NCBI GenBank assembly: GCA_003240775.1 | Contig: QFNI01000051.1 | Coordinates: forward strand, 1-26,338 | Direction of reading: 5' to 3' | Source: Mesorhizobium amorphae | GTDB lineage: Bacteria > Pseudomonadota > Alphaproteobacteria > Rhizobiales > Rhizobiaceae | Length of the DNA stretch: 26,338 nt | In this document: in pieces, positions 9,596-16,440 of the stretch | Layout: every line of letters starts with the position of its first letter | Position numbering within the stretch: the stretch's first letter is position 1 | The notes under the pieces: model-generated | The model's input: the letters and a program-made list of their open reading frames with translations, nothing else | Told to the model about the DNA's origin: nothing | Database searches by the model: none | Translations under genes and position numbers: made by a program

Positions 9596-9814
9596 AGCGC
9601 AGACCTCCCCCTATGTATCCCCTGGAGGGGGAGAAGGGGCAGCTAGGGCACTGCATCGGATTGGCGCGGCGGCGGAGATTTCCCCTCCCCCTTGAGGGGA
9701 GGGGTAAGGGGTGGGGGTGAGGCTTCCACCACTCGATCGACCGAACATGATCTGCCGTGAGGTGCGGTGGCGCGGTTACCCCCACCCCTTACCCCTCCCC
9801 TCAAGGGGGAGGGG
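9596..9814. repeat. G-rich palindromic repeat, copy R2, with preceding flank
   Basis: The gap 9543-9869 holds no gene. A flank beginning GCGCAGACC near 9597 includes a hairpin CTCCCCC/GGGGGAG (about 9605-9632). The element proper has a left arm at 9682-9720, a 57-base spacer with the core GATCGACCGAACATGATC, and a right arm at 9778-9814. The arms are near-perfect reverse complements over 37 bases. Four-run G motifs lie at 9696-9717 (plus strand) and 9779-9800 (minus strand). It lies between the stop of the kinase gene and the start of the hydrolase gene, both on the minus strand. Confidence 0.9.
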
Positions 9815-9869
9815 AATTCGGAGAGGGTGGGGCTGATCTTCACACTCTCGAAGTCAAGGTAATCGCCCC

Positions 9870-10793
9870 TCAGCCCAGCTCGCGCCGCCACGGAGGGTTG
9901 GCTCCGGCTCGGGAAACCGTCACCGCTGCGGCTTGCGCCCCGAGCGACAGCGCGGCGCGGACGGTTTCCTCCGAGAGCGCGCGGATCTTGTCCTTGGAAA
10001 GCGCGCCGGCCTCGAAGAGCGCGGCGAGAACGCCCGCGTTGAAGGTGTCGCCCGCACCCACCGTGTCGACCACCGTGACGGTGGGCGGCGAGACGGACAC
10101 CGAGAAATCGCGCGTAAAGGCCGTGGCGCCCTTGGCGCCGCCCGTGACGATCACCAGGCTCGGGCCGCTTTCGAGCCAGCGGCGTGCAATTTCTTCCGGT
10201 GTGCCTTCCTCCTCGAACCAGTTGAGGTCCTCGTCCGACAGCTTCACGATGTCGGCCATGGCCATCATGCGCCGGATGCGGTCGTGATGCTTGGCGCGGT
10301 CGCGGATGAAGCCGGGGCGGATGTTGGGGTCGAGCATGCAGACGGAGCGGGTGTGCTCGCGCCGCATCAAGGCCTCGTAGGTCGCACCCGAAGGCTCGGG
10401 GATCAGGCTGATCGCGCCAAACAGCATGGCGTCCGCCGGTTCGGGCAAGGCGGGGAGGTGATGCTCCTCGAGCATCCGGCCGGCCGTGTTCTCGTCATAG
10501 AAGAGGTAGGATGCGTGGCCGCCGACGAGCCGCACGAAGGCGAGCGTGGTGGGCAGGTCGGAGCGGGGCGAGAGGTCGGTGCCCACCTGGGCTGAGGCGA
10601 GCGTCGAGCGCAGCATGTCGCCGAAGAAGTCCGAGGACAGGCCGCAGAAGAACTCGGCCGGCACGCCCAGACGGCCGAGCGCGATGGCCGAATTGAACAC
10701 CGCGCCCCCCGCATAGGGCGCGAAAGCGGGTTCGCCTTCGCGGCTTTCGCGCGGCAGCATGTCGATCAGGGCTTCGCCGCAGCAGACGATCAT
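9870..10793 (-). CDS. frcK: PfkB-family sugar kinase, probably fructokinase
   Basis: A 307-residue ribokinase-family (PfkB) enzyme. The N-terminal sugar-binding signature is GGAVFNSAIALGRLGVP (about 29-45), and the ATP-site signature DTVGAGDTFNAG is at 243-254 with catalytic Asp249. Overall it resembles rhizobial fructokinases, which phosphorylate fructose with ATP to a fructose phosphate. It is the last gene of a minus-strand set behind the ROK regulator and the mutarotase; its ATG overlaps the mutarotase stop (ATGA), showing coupling. The symbol follows the kinase of the rhizobial frc locus and is an inference from context; the family also includes ribokinases and other sugar kinases. Confidence 0.88.
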   Translation of the reverse strand: MIVCCGEALIDMLPRESREGEPAFAPYAGGAVFNSAIALGRLGVPAEFFCGLSSDFFGDMLRSTLASAQVGTDLSPRSDLPTTLAFVRLVGGHASYLFYDENTAGRMLEEHHLPALPEPADAMLFGAISLIPEPSGATYEALMRREHTRSVCMLDPNIRPGFIRDRAKHHDRIRRMMAMADIVKLSDEDLNWFEEEGTPEEIARRWLESGPSLVIVTGGAKGATAFTRDFSVSVSPPTVTVVDTVGAGDTFNAGVLAALFEAGALSKDKIRALSEETVRAALSLGAQAAAVTVSRAGANPPWRRELG

Positions 10794-11242
10794 GGGTGGG
10801 GTCTCGAGAGTTCCGGGCGGATCACGCCCTTGCGGATGATGATGTTGCCGTAGAGCCGCCCCTCGCCGGTGGCAACCACGGCATAGGCCTCGCGCACGCG
10901 GGCGTAAAAATCAGGCCCATTGAGCGCGACCAGCCGGTGGGCGGGCGCACGGGCGCGCACCACGCGCTCCATCTCCTCGTGCACGGGGTCGGGCGGGGCG
11001 GATGCGTTGCCGCCCACGGCCGCGCGGAAGAGCGCCGCCTCCACGAAATCGTCCACCGGCAGCACCTGGAGCACGGCGTCGAGAAGCGGGCCTATGCCGT
11101 GGCCGTCGGCGCGCACGAGGCGGCGGCCGTGCTCGGCTGCGGGATAGTTGGCATCCACCAGCGCCAGCTCGTCGCCGTGGCCCATGGCGCGCAGCGTGAA
11201 GAGAAAGTCCGGCCCGAGGATGGGGGGCACGCCGATCAGCAT
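10790..11242 (-). CDS. RbsD/FucU-family sugar mutarotase (pyranase)
   Basis: A 150-residue protein. It has LRAMGHGDELALVDANYPA (about 18-36), matching the FucU/RbsD active-site region with the conserved His and Asp, and the ending YGNIIIRKGVI typical of the family. These enzymes form ring oligomers and catalyse interconversion of anomers or of pyranose and furanose forms of ribose, fucose and similar sugars. The wording of the motif (GHGDE, ANYPA) looks closer to FucU than to RbsD. ATG 11242 directly follows the regulator's stop (TGA, one base, ATG), and the 3' end overlaps the kinase gene. This placement suggests it converts the imported sugar to the ring form used by the kinase. Confidence 0.9.
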   Translation of the reverse strand: MLIGVPPILGPDFLFTLRAMGHGDELALVDANYPAAEHGRRLVRADGHGIGPLLDAVLQVLPVDDFVEAALFRAAVGGNASAPPDPVHEEMERVVRARAPAHRLVALNGPDFYARVREAYAVVATGEGRLYGNIIIRKGVIRPELSRPHP

Positions 11243-11243
11243 C

Positions 11244-12455
11244 TCACATGGTCTTTCCGGTGATGCCCGAGCCGAACAGGAAGCGGTCGGCGAGCGGCAG
11301 GGAGGCGGCACCCATGGCGCGCGCGTGGATGCCGACCGTGCCTTCGAAGACGTCCGGCAGGGCCAGGCCCTCGGCGTCCACGGTGCCGAGCGCCTCGCGC
11401 ACCGCGTCCACGAGGCGCGCCCGCACGGGGCGCGGCATCCAGCCGTCGATCACGGCGGCCTGGAAGTCGATCACGGCGGAAGCGGAGGTGATGGCATAGG
11501 CGAGGGCGGAGGCCGAGATCTCCACCCATTCGTCGAGGCTTTCGCCGAGATCGCTCCATGTCTCGGGCGAGGACCACAGTTCCGCCCCGTCGCGCCCGCG
11601 CGCGGCGAGCAGGCGCTCGAGCGTGGCAAGCGAGGCGATGTCGATCAGCTGGGCGGGGCCCTTGGGGCCGGGCACGGGGATCGAGCCGAGCGCACCCGCA
11701 TTGCCCGTGCGGCCCGAATACAGGCTGCCGCCGAGCACGATGCCGCCGCCCGCGAACGCGCCGAGATAGAAGTAGATGAAGTCGCCGAGATCTCCCAGCG
11801 AGCCGAACACGAGCTCCGCCCCGCAGGCGGCGGTGGCGTCGTTCTCCACGAAGACGGGAAAGGGAAGGGCTGCCTGGATGTCGGCGCGGATGTCGCGGTG
11901 GCGCCATTCGTCGAGCACTTCGCGCGGCGCGCCCGCGGCATCCGCCCAGCTCCACATCTCGAAGGGCATGGCGATGCCCAGGCCCGACACGCGGCGGTCC
12001 TCGCCGTGCGACAGGGTGGAGCGCAGGCGCTGCACGCCAGACGCCACGAATTCCACGGTTTCCCTGGGCGAGGGGTAGCGGTAGGCGCGGCGCAGCATGC
12101 CGCGCGTGACCCCCAGAAAATCGATGAGCACGAGCTCGGCCGAGCGGCGGCCGATCTTCACGCCGAAGGAAAAAGCGCCCTCGGGATGCAGCGCGATCGG
12201 CACGGAAGGCTGGCCGACGCGGCCCCGCACGGGATCGCGGCGGACGAGGAGGCCGTCGTGCTCGAGCGCGCGCACGATCACCGAGACGGTCTGCGCGGAC
12301 AGGCCAGTGATGCGGGCGATGTCGCTTTTCGCGAGCGCCTCGTGGCGGCGCACGAGCGACAGCACGAGGCGCTCGTTGGCGTCTCGCATGCCGCTCTGGT
12401 TGGTGCCGAGCACCATTCGTCCGCGCGGGGCGGACTTCAGCACAGGGGCGTCCAA
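11244..12455 (-). CDS. frcR: ROK-family transcriptional regulator of the sugar locus
   Basis: About 403 residues from a TTG start. An N-terminal winged helix-turn-helix lies at about 41-72 (LAKSDIARITGLSAQTVSVIVRALE), followed by a ROK sugar-kinase-like fold with VFVENDATAACGAEL and GGGIVLGGSLYSGRTGNAG. The zinc-binding Cys cluster of typical ROK proteins is absent: GALGSIPVPGPKGPAQLI stands in its place, with neither the His nor the cysteines. I chose TTG 12455 because GGGAGGGAG lies seven bases before it; the upstream ATG 12518 has no such site and falls in the promoter dyad. It is divergent from frcB and leads the mutarotase-kinase genes. By analogy with rhizobial FrcR it probably represses the importer in the absence of sugar. 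Confidence 0.9.
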   Translation of the reverse strand: MDAPVLKSAPRGRMVLGTNQSGMRDANERLVLSLVRRHEALAKSDIARITGLSAQTVSVIVRALEHDGLLVRRDPVRGRVGQPSVPIALHPEGAFSFGVKIGRRSAELVLIDFLGVTRGMLRRAYRYPSPRETVEFVASGVQRLRSTLSHGEDRRVSGLGIAMPFEMWSWADAAGAPREVLDEWRHRDIRADIQAALPFPVFVENDATAACGAELVFGSLGDLGDFIYFYLGAFAGGGIVLGGSLYSGRTGNAGALGSIPVPGPKGPAQLIDIASLATLERLLAARGRDGAELWSSPETWSDLGESLDEWVEISASALAYAITSASAVIDFQAAVIDGWMPRPVRARLVDAVREALGTVDAEGLALPDVFEGTVGIHARAMGAASLPLADRFLFGSGITGKTM

Positions 12456-12513
12456 GACGGAACTCCCTCCCAGTTCCTCCGAAGCGCGGACGCTCGCGCC
12501 GGGCGGTCGGGAA

Positions 12514-12548
12514 GTCAATACTAAATAAGAATGATTTACTTATTGACA
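12514..12548. promoter_or_regulatory. Candidate operator and promoter between frcR and frcB
   Basis: An AT-rich island in GC-rich DNA. GTCAATA (12514-12520) and TATTGAC (12541-12547) are perfect inverted repeats 20 bases apart. Inside them lie AATAAG (12524-12529) / CTTATT (12539-12544), which also form a dyad. ROK regulators such as NagC and Mlc bind AT-rich dyads of similar size. TTGACA (12543-12548) is a consensus -35 box reading towards frcB, and its mirror TTGACT reads towards frcR; no strong -10 is visible. The site is well placed for FrcR to control both transcripts. Confidence 0.55.
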
Positions 12549-12657
12549 GGCTCCCGGGCCTGTGGTTGCTTGGATGGGAGGCCGGATCGGGAAGAGCCGG
12601 CTCATCCCGGCAGGTCGAGGAGGCCTGTCGCGGCGCTCTGTTCACCGGGAGGAATCT

Positions 12658-13692
12658 TTGACCAAGCTCATGCTGAAATCGGGCGTGTTCGCGGCCGCTG
12701 CTCTGTCGCTTTCCGTTTTTGCGGGTGCGGCTTCCGCGCAGGACGCGGTGTCCGCGTGCCTGATCACCAAGACCGACACCAACCCCTTCTTCGTGAAGAT
12801 GAAGGAAGGCGCCACCGCCAAGGCCCAGGAGCTGGGCGTCACGCTCAAGGCCTATGCCGGCAAGATCGACGGCGACAGCGAGAGCCAGGTGGCCGCCATC
12901 GAGTCCTGCATCGCCGACGGCGCCAAGGGCATCCTGATCGCGGCCTCCGACACGGCGGGCATCGTGCCGGCCGTGAAGAAGGCGCGTGACGCGGGCATGC
13001 TCGTGATCGCGCTCGACACCCCGCTCGAGCCGCTCGACGCCGCCGACGCGACATTCGCCACCGACAACCTCCAGGCCGGCAAGCTGATCGGCATGTGGGC
13101 CAAGGCCACCATGGGCGACGCGGCGAAAGACGCCAAGATCGGCTTCCTCGACCTCACCCCCTCGCAGCCTTCGGTCGACGTGCTGCGCGACCAGGGCTTC
13201 ATGATGGGCTTCGGCATCGACGTGAAGGACGCAAACAAGATCGGCGACGAGGACGATCCGCGCATCGTCGGCCACGACGTCACCAACGGCAACGAGGAAG
13301 GCGGCCGCAAGGCGATGGAGAACCTTCTCCAGAAGGATTCCTCCATCAACGTCATCCACACCATCAACGAGCCGGCGGCCGTCGGCGCCTACCAGGCGCT
13401 CAAGGCGGTGGGCCTGGAAAGCCAGGTGCTGATCGTATCCGTGGACGGCGGCTGCCCCGGCGTGAAGTCGGTGCAGGAAGGCGTGATCGGCGCGACCTCG
13501 CAGCAGTATCCGCTGCAGATGGCAGCGCTCGGCGTGGAAGCCATCAAGAAGTTCGCCGACACCGGCGAGAAGCCCAAGCCCACCGAAGGCAAGGACTTCT
13601 TCGACACGGGCGTGAACCTCGTCACCGACAAGCCCGCCGAGGGCGTGCCCTCGATCAGCGTCGCCGACGGTCTCGCGAAGTGCTGGGGCTGA
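12658..13692 (+). CDS. frcB: Periplasmic sugar-binding protein of fructose-type ABC importer
   Basis: About 344 residues. A Sec signal peptide is clear: MTKLMLKSGVFAAAALSLSV, with cleavage expected after ASA in AGAASAQD. The mature part is a type-I periplasmic binding protein (Peripla_BP_4), with LITKTDTNPFFVKMKEGA at its start, typical of the ribose/fructose group, and VSVDGG, GVIGATSQQYP later. It captures sugar in the periplasm and delivers it to the permease. I chose TTG 12658 because GGGAGGA lies directly upstream; it also adds a lysine to the signal peptide. ATG 12670 is the alternative. Length and neighbours match rhizobial FrcB, which binds fructose, mannose and ribose, so fructose is likely but not certain. 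Confidence 0.92.
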   Translation: MTKLMLKSGVFAAAALSLSVFAGAASAQDAVSACLITKTDTNPFFVKMKEGATAKAQELGVTLKAYAGKIDGDSESQVAAIESCIADGAKGILIAASDTAGIVPAVKKARDAGMLVIALDTPLEPLDAADATFATDNLQAGKLIGMWAKATMGDAAKDAKIGFLDLTPSQPSVDVLRDQGFMMGFGIDVKDANKIGDEDDPRIVGHDVTNGNEEGGRKAMENLLQKDSSINVIHTINEPAAVGAYQALKAVGLESQVLIVSVDGGCPGVKSVQEGVIGATSQQYPLQMAALGVEAIKKFADTGEKPKPTEGKDFFDTGVNLVTDKPAEGVPSISVADGLAKCWG

Positions 13693-13718
13693 TGCCCCGC
13701 ACCTGACCCGAACCCGTG

Positions 13719-13745
13719 CCGGCCGGAGCATCCGCTTCCGGCCGG
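13719..13745 (+). promoter_or_regulatory. Intercistronic stem-loop between frcB and frcC
   Basis: CCGGCCGGA (13719-13727) and TCCGGCCGG (13737-13745) form a perfect 9-bp stem with a 9-base loop. Only a pyrimidine-rich stretch follows, not a clean T-run. Such hairpins after binding-protein genes commonly protect the upstream mRNA or cause partial termination, giving more binding protein than permease. Confidence 0.55.
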
Positions 13746-13849
13746 TCCCGCTTCTCTTTGCATCGTGACGGCGCCTGCCGGGAGGCGCGGAAGGCCCCAG
13801 GCGAAAAGGGGTCTCCGCGCGGCCTCGCGCCGGAATGGGAGGATGTCGC

Positions 13850-14914
13850 ATGGCTCAGGCCCAGGAATTCGAGAAGACGCTGGATGCCGCCGACCGGAGC
13901 GTGGCGTCCTTCGAGCATGAGGGGCTGTCGCCCCTGAAGCGCGCCCAGCATTTCCTGCATTCCACTCCGGCCGCCGTTCCGCTGATCGTGCTTGTTCTGT
14001 CGATCCTGGTGTTCGGCCTCACCATCGGGGGACGCTTCTTTTCCTCCTACACGCTCACCCTGATCCTCCAGCAGATCGCCATCGTGGGCATCCTGGGCGC
14101 GGCCCAGACGCTCGTGATCCTGACGGCGGGCATCGACCTGTCGGTCGGCGTGATCATGGTGATCGCCTCCGTGATCATGGGCAACCTCGCGGTGAGTTCC
14201 GGGCTGCCCGCGCCGCTCGCGGTGGCGGCCGGGCTCGCGGCCGGCGCGTTCTTCGGCTTCGTGAACGGGGTGCTGGTGGCGGTGGTCAAGCTGCCGCCCT
14301 TCATCGTGACGCTGGGCACCTGGAACATCGTCATGGCCACCAACTTCATCTATTCGGCCAATGAAACGATCCGCGACGCCGATGTCGCCGCCCAGGCGCC
14401 GCTGCTGCACCTCTTCGGCACGAGCTTCCGCATGGGCGGGGCGGTGTTCACGCTCGGCGTGATCGCCATGGTCGCGCTGGTGGCGGTGCTCTGGTACGTG
14501 CTCAACCACACCGCCTGGGGCCGCCACGTCTATGCGGTGGGCGACGACCCCGAAGCGGCCAAGCTGTCGGGCATCCAGACCAAGAAGGTGCTGATCGCCG
14601 TCTACACGATCGCGGGCCTGATCGCGGGCTTCGCGGCCTGGGTGGCCATCGGGCGCAACGGCTCGATCTCGCCCTCGGCGGCCGTGACCGACTACAATCT
14701 CCAGGCCATCACGGCCACCGTGATCGGCGGCATCTCGCTGTTCGGCGGGCGCGGCTCGATCCTGGGCACGCTGTTTGGCGCCATGATCGTGGGCGTGGTC
14801 TCGATGGGCCTCAACATGCTGGGCGCCGACCCGCAATGGAAGGTGCTCCTGACCGGCGTGCTGATCATCGGCGCGGTCGCGGTCGACCAGTGGATCAGAA
14901 AGGTGTCGGTGTAG
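13850..14914 (+). CDS. frcC: ABC sugar permease, fructose-type
   Basis: A 354-residue inner-membrane protein of the RbsC/XylH type (BPD_transp_2). About 45 soluble residues precede the first membrane helix (VPLIVLVLSILVFGLTIGG). Many hydrophobic helices follow, with the conserved loops TLVILTAGIDLSVG, GFVNGVLVAVVKLPPFIVTLGT and, near the end, GGISLFGGRGSILGTLFGA, the cytoplasmic coupling region. It probably works as a homodimer with the ATPase. ATG 13850 is preceded by GGGAGG at a good distance; the earlier in-frame ATG 13835 would overlap that site. Two bases separate its stop from the frcA start. Confidence 0.95.
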   Translation: MAQAQEFEKTLDAADRSVASFEHEGLSPLKRAQHFLHSTPAAVPLIVLVLSILVFGLTIGGRFFSSYTLTLILQQIAIVGILGAAQTLVILTAGIDLSVGVIMVIASVIMGNLAVSSGLPAPLAVAAGLAAGAFFGFVNGVLVAVVKLPPFIVTLGTWNIVMATNFIYSANETIRDADVAAQAPLLHLFGTSFRMGGAVFTLGVIAMVALVAVLWYVLNHTAWGRHVYAVGDDPEAAKLSGIQTKKVLIAVYTIAGLIAGFAAWVAIGRNGSISPSAAVTDYNLQAITATVIGGISLFGGRGSILGTLFGAMIVGVVSMGLNMLGADPQWKVLLTGVLIIGAVAVDQWIRKVSV

Positions 14915-14916
14915 TC

Positions 14917-15699
14917 ATGGCTCTCCAACCCATCCTGAAGGCCCGCGGCCTGGTGAAGCGCTACGGCCGCGTCACCGCCCTCAACGACTGCGACTTCGAC
15001 CTGATGCCGGGTGAGATCCTGGCCGTGATCGGCGACAACGGCGCGGGCAAGTCCTCGCTCATCAAGGCGCTTTCGGGCGCGGTGGTGGCCGACGAGGGCA
15101 CGATCGAGCTGGACGGCCGCCCCGTCCAGTTCCGCTCGCCGATCGAGGCGCGCGAGGCGGGCATCGAATGCGTCTACCAGCAGCTCGCGCTTTCGCCCGC
15201 CTTGTCGATCGCCGACAACATGTTCCTGGGCCGCGAGATCCGGCGGCCGGGCATCATGGGCAGCGTGTTCCGCATGCTCGATCGCCCGGCCATGGAAAAG
15301 CGCGCCCGCGAGAAGCTGACCGAGCTCGGCCTGATGACCATCCAGAACATCTCCCAGGCCGTGGAAACGCTTTCGGGCGGCCAGCGGCAGGGCGTGGCGG
15401 TGGCACGCGCTGCCGCCTTCGGCTCCAAGGTGGTGATCATGGACGAGCCGACGGCAGCCCTCGGCGTCAAGGAATCGCGCCGCGTGCTGGAGCTGATCCT
15501 GGACGTGAAGAAGCGCGGGCTGCCGATCGTCTTGATCTCGCACAACATGCCGCACGTGTTCGAGGTGGCGGATCGGATCCACATCCACCGGCTGGGGCGG
15601 CGGCTTTGCGTGGTGGACCCCAAGGAGATCACGATGTCGGACGCGGTGGCGCTGATGACGGGGGCGAAGAAGCCGCCGGAAAGCGCGCTGGCGGCTTGA
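14917..15699 (+). CDS. frcA: ABC sugar importer ATPase, single nucleotide-binding domain
   Basis: A 260-residue ATP-binding protein that powers sugar uptake. Walker A GDNGAGKSS starts at residue 39, the Q-loop (VYQQL) is near 88, the signature LSGGQRQGV starts at 152, Walker B VVIMDEPTAAL has Asp176 and Glu177, and the switch His is His209. Most sugar ATPases of this class (RbsA, XylG, MglA) have two fused domains of about 500 residues. This one has a single domain, as in rhizobial FrcA, and so must dimerise. Its start follows the frcC stop by two bases. The importer genes end here and a repeat-filled gap follows. Confidence 0.95.
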   Translation: MALQPILKARGLVKRYGRVTALNDCDFDLMPGEILAVIGDNGAGKSSLIKALSGAVVADEGTIELDGRPVQFRSPIEAREAGIECVYQQLALSPALSIADNMFLGREIRRPGIMGSVFRMLDRPAMEKRAREKLTELGLMTIQNISQAVETLSGGQRQGVAVARAAAFGSKVVIMDEPTAALGVKESRRVLELILDVKKRGLPIVLISHNMPHVFEVADRIHIHRLGRRLCVVDPKEITMSDAVALMTGAKKPPESALAA

Positions 15700-15769
15700 G
15701 GGCTGGGGTTGAGGGGTCAACCAAGCTCAACATCTCAGAACGATTTGCCGTTTGCGAGGCGGCGCCGAT

Positions 15770-15807
15770 ACCCCCACCCCATACCCCTCCCCTCAAGGGG
15801 GAGGGGG
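15770..15807. repeat. G-rich repeat arm, copy R3 (single arm)
   Basis: One arm in the right-hand orientation, ACCCCCACCCC to GGGGGAGGGGG, with a minus-strand four-run G motif at 15771-15792. No matching left arm lies upstream of it; the stretch from the frcA stop to here contains no gene. It is followed by a flank shared with the second half of a direct duplication (see 15793-16223). Confidence 0.8.
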
Positions 15808-16223
15808 ACGGAGAGGGCGGTGCTTGGATTGGTGCGGCGGTGAGGCTTCTCCCTCCCGCTTGATGGATTGGCGCGGACGATGACGTTTCCCCTCCCCCCT
15901 GAGGGGAGGGGTAAGGGGTGGGGGTGAGGGTTCCACCATCTGGTCGGTTGAACATGATCTGCTGTGGGTGGGGTGGCGTGGTTACCCCCACCCCATGCCC
16001 CCTGCTCTTCGCATGGCTCATCGCGTTCGAGGCTCAAGAAGCCATCCCTATGGCTTCTTGCCGGCCTCCGGCCGTCGCCTCTCACCCCCTCAAGGGGGAG
16101 GGGGACGGAGAGGGCGGTGCTTGGATTGGTGCGGCGGTGAGGCTTCTCCCTCGCGCTTGAGGGGTTGGCGCGGAGGGTGGAGTTTCCCCTCCCCCCTGAG
16201 GGGAGGGGTAGGGGTGGGGGTGA
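15793..16223. repeat. Direct duplication of about 135 bp within the repeat cluster
   Basis: Bases 15793-15927 recur at 16090-16223, about 297 bases away. By eye they differ at about seven positions plus one deleted A in the second copy. Each unit contains the end of a right-hand arm, a flank beginning ACGGAGAGGGCGGTGCTTGG, and a following left-hand arm. The high identity suggests a recent duplication or gene conversion between neighbouring elements. Confidence 0.85.
15889..16104. repeat. G-rich palindromic repeat, copy R4, with inserted hairpin module
   Basis: Left arm 15889-15927 (four-run G motif 15903-15924), spacer 15928-15983 with core GGTTGAACATGATCTGCTG, then a right arm beginning ACCCCCACCCCATG at 15984. 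The right arm is interrupted by a module at about 15998-16085 and resumes with CCCCCTCAAGGGGGAGG up to 16104. The module has a 10-bp hairpin AAGAAGCCAT (16036-16045) / ATGGCTTCTT (16050-16059) and a second one GCCGG (16060-16064) / CCGGC (16068-16072). The same module appears inverted at about 22532-22640. Confidence 0.85.
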
Positions 16224-16250
16224 CCGCGCCGCCGCTTGGTCGATCGAACA
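16186..16250. repeat. G-rich repeat, copy R5, left arm and spacer only
   Basis: Left arm 16186-16223 with four G-runs (16200-16220; one A shorter than the other copies) is followed by spacer-like sequence with core GGTCGATCGAACATGA (16237-16252). No right arm follows; the sequence runs into the glgP upstream region. This is a truncated copy. Confidence 0.75.
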
Positions 16251-16348
16251 TGACCCGCTGTGGGCGGTGGAAATCTCCCGTCTCCTGCAAGAAACAAGGC
16301 CGGAAAGGCACAGGCTGGGCTTCTTTGAATAAGCACTTCCTCAATCGA

Positions 16349-16377
16349 TTGAAGCTAGACCGGCAGCACGCTACTTT
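16349..16377 (+). promoter_or_regulatory. Candidate promoter of the glycogen operon
   Basis: TTGAAG (16349-16354) is followed after 17 bases by TACTTT (16372-16377), about 64 bases before the chosen glgP start. The surrounding 16320-16380 is more AT-rich than the neighbouring DNA and carries AATCGATT. The match is moderate and the assignment is an inference from position. Confidence 0.35.
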
Positions 16378-16440
16378 GCTTGCGGGAGGCCGCGCGGAGA
16401 CATCGTGCGGGATGCTGCGAGATTGCACCAACGAGGCCTC

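Noticed and set aside
12549..12657. Riboswitch or attenuator in the frcB leader
   Set aside because: I see no conserved aptamer-like structure or terminator in the roughly 110-base leader; control by the ROK regulator explains the arrangement better.
11236..13851. An 871-codon minus-strand frame running through frcB and frcR
   Set aside because: It is out of frame with both real genes and would span the divergent promoter. Composition is that of a shadow frame.
15700..16440. Possible CRISPR array because of several similar G-rich repeats
   Set aside because: The repeats are inverted, differ in length and spacing, are scattered over 20 kb, and no cas genes are present.
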